From Verrucomicrobiaceae bacterium E54 (lineage in GTDB: Bacteria > Verrucomicrobiota > Verrucomicrobiia > Verrucomicrobiales > Akkermansiaceae), in assembly GCA_022548915.1 (NCBI GenBank), contig JAKZES010000047.1, positions 1 through 40,669 of the forward strand: a stretch of 40,669 nucleotides of DNA, in the 5' to 3' direction. Shown piece by piece: positions 40,567-40,669 of the stretch; positions within the stretch are counted from its first letter, which is position 1, and each line of letters opens with the position of its first letter. The notes beneath the pieces are model-generated. The model was not told where the DNA came from and made no database searches. It saw only the letters and a program-made list of their open reading frames with translations. The position numbers were made by a program, and so were the translations under genes.

Positions 40567-40669
40567 GCCGAAGTTAGGGCGTTTGCTTGGCAGGCTATGA
40601 TTGGATGGGTTGTGCCATATTGATGGTGTTCACTGATTTTTGGCGGTGGTCGCGGTAGTGGTCGAAGGC

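Overview
The window reads as a chromosomal segment of a high-GC member of the Verrucomicrobiota, probably Verrucomicrobiae. The evidence is a perfect verrucomicrobial-type LexA box (TGTTC-N4-GAACA) before lexA, extracellular sulfatase, pectinase-fold and beta-helix proteins, a Ser/Thr kinase fused to PEGA and SUMF1 domains next to an ECF sigma factor, weak or absent Shine-Dalgarno sequences, and several families of short dispersed intergenic repeats. No rRNA, tRNA, CRISPR array, transposase or phage gene was seen.

Layout. (1) 1-1121: lexA enclosed by a long imperfect inverted repeat, with a third shorter repeat copy beyond it. (2) 1329-9427: a DUF1460-type lipoprotein, an internally deleted sulfatase relic, a GH28-like beta-helix enzyme, a large duplicated right-handed beta-helix secreted protein and an intact Cys-type sulfatase. 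This looks like a small locus for sulfated polysaccharide. (3) 9442-22788, minus strand: a 13-kb apparent operon running ECF sigma factor, membrane anti-sigma candidate, secreted protein of unknown family, CsgG-like protein, then two tandem giant secreted ankyrin proteins of about 1695 residues. Between the giants lies a decayed tail of a second CsgG-like gene, showing that a CsgG-plus-giant unit was duplicated. I recognise no described system with this composition; it is the main candidate for something new. (4) 22789-23314: a gene-free stretch holding two gene-tail relics back to back, one of cysK and one of a sulfatase, followed by a leucine-rich-repeat lipoprotein (23315-24799) with a 330-bp internal duplication. 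(5) 24864-30099, minus strand: sulfate assimilation genes cysJ-cysI-cysH-cysK. (6) 30418-31365: an outer-membrane beta-barrel. (7) 31465-35141, minus strand: ECF sigma factor, kinase/PEGA/SUMF1 protein and an OsmC-family protein, overlapping in series. (8) 35314-40566, plus strand: a coiled-coil protein, a proline-rich unknown, a DEAD-box helicase, ruvC, lipB and two lipoproteins.

How the genes fit together. The sulfatases would release sulfate from polysaccharide and cysJIHK handles assimilatory sulfur, and tails of one gene from each group lie side by side as relics. The two sigma-factor loci look like separate envelope-signalling modules: one with a membrane anti-sigma and secreted effectors, one with a transmembrane kinase. 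Families were assigned by reading motifs; no database search was run.
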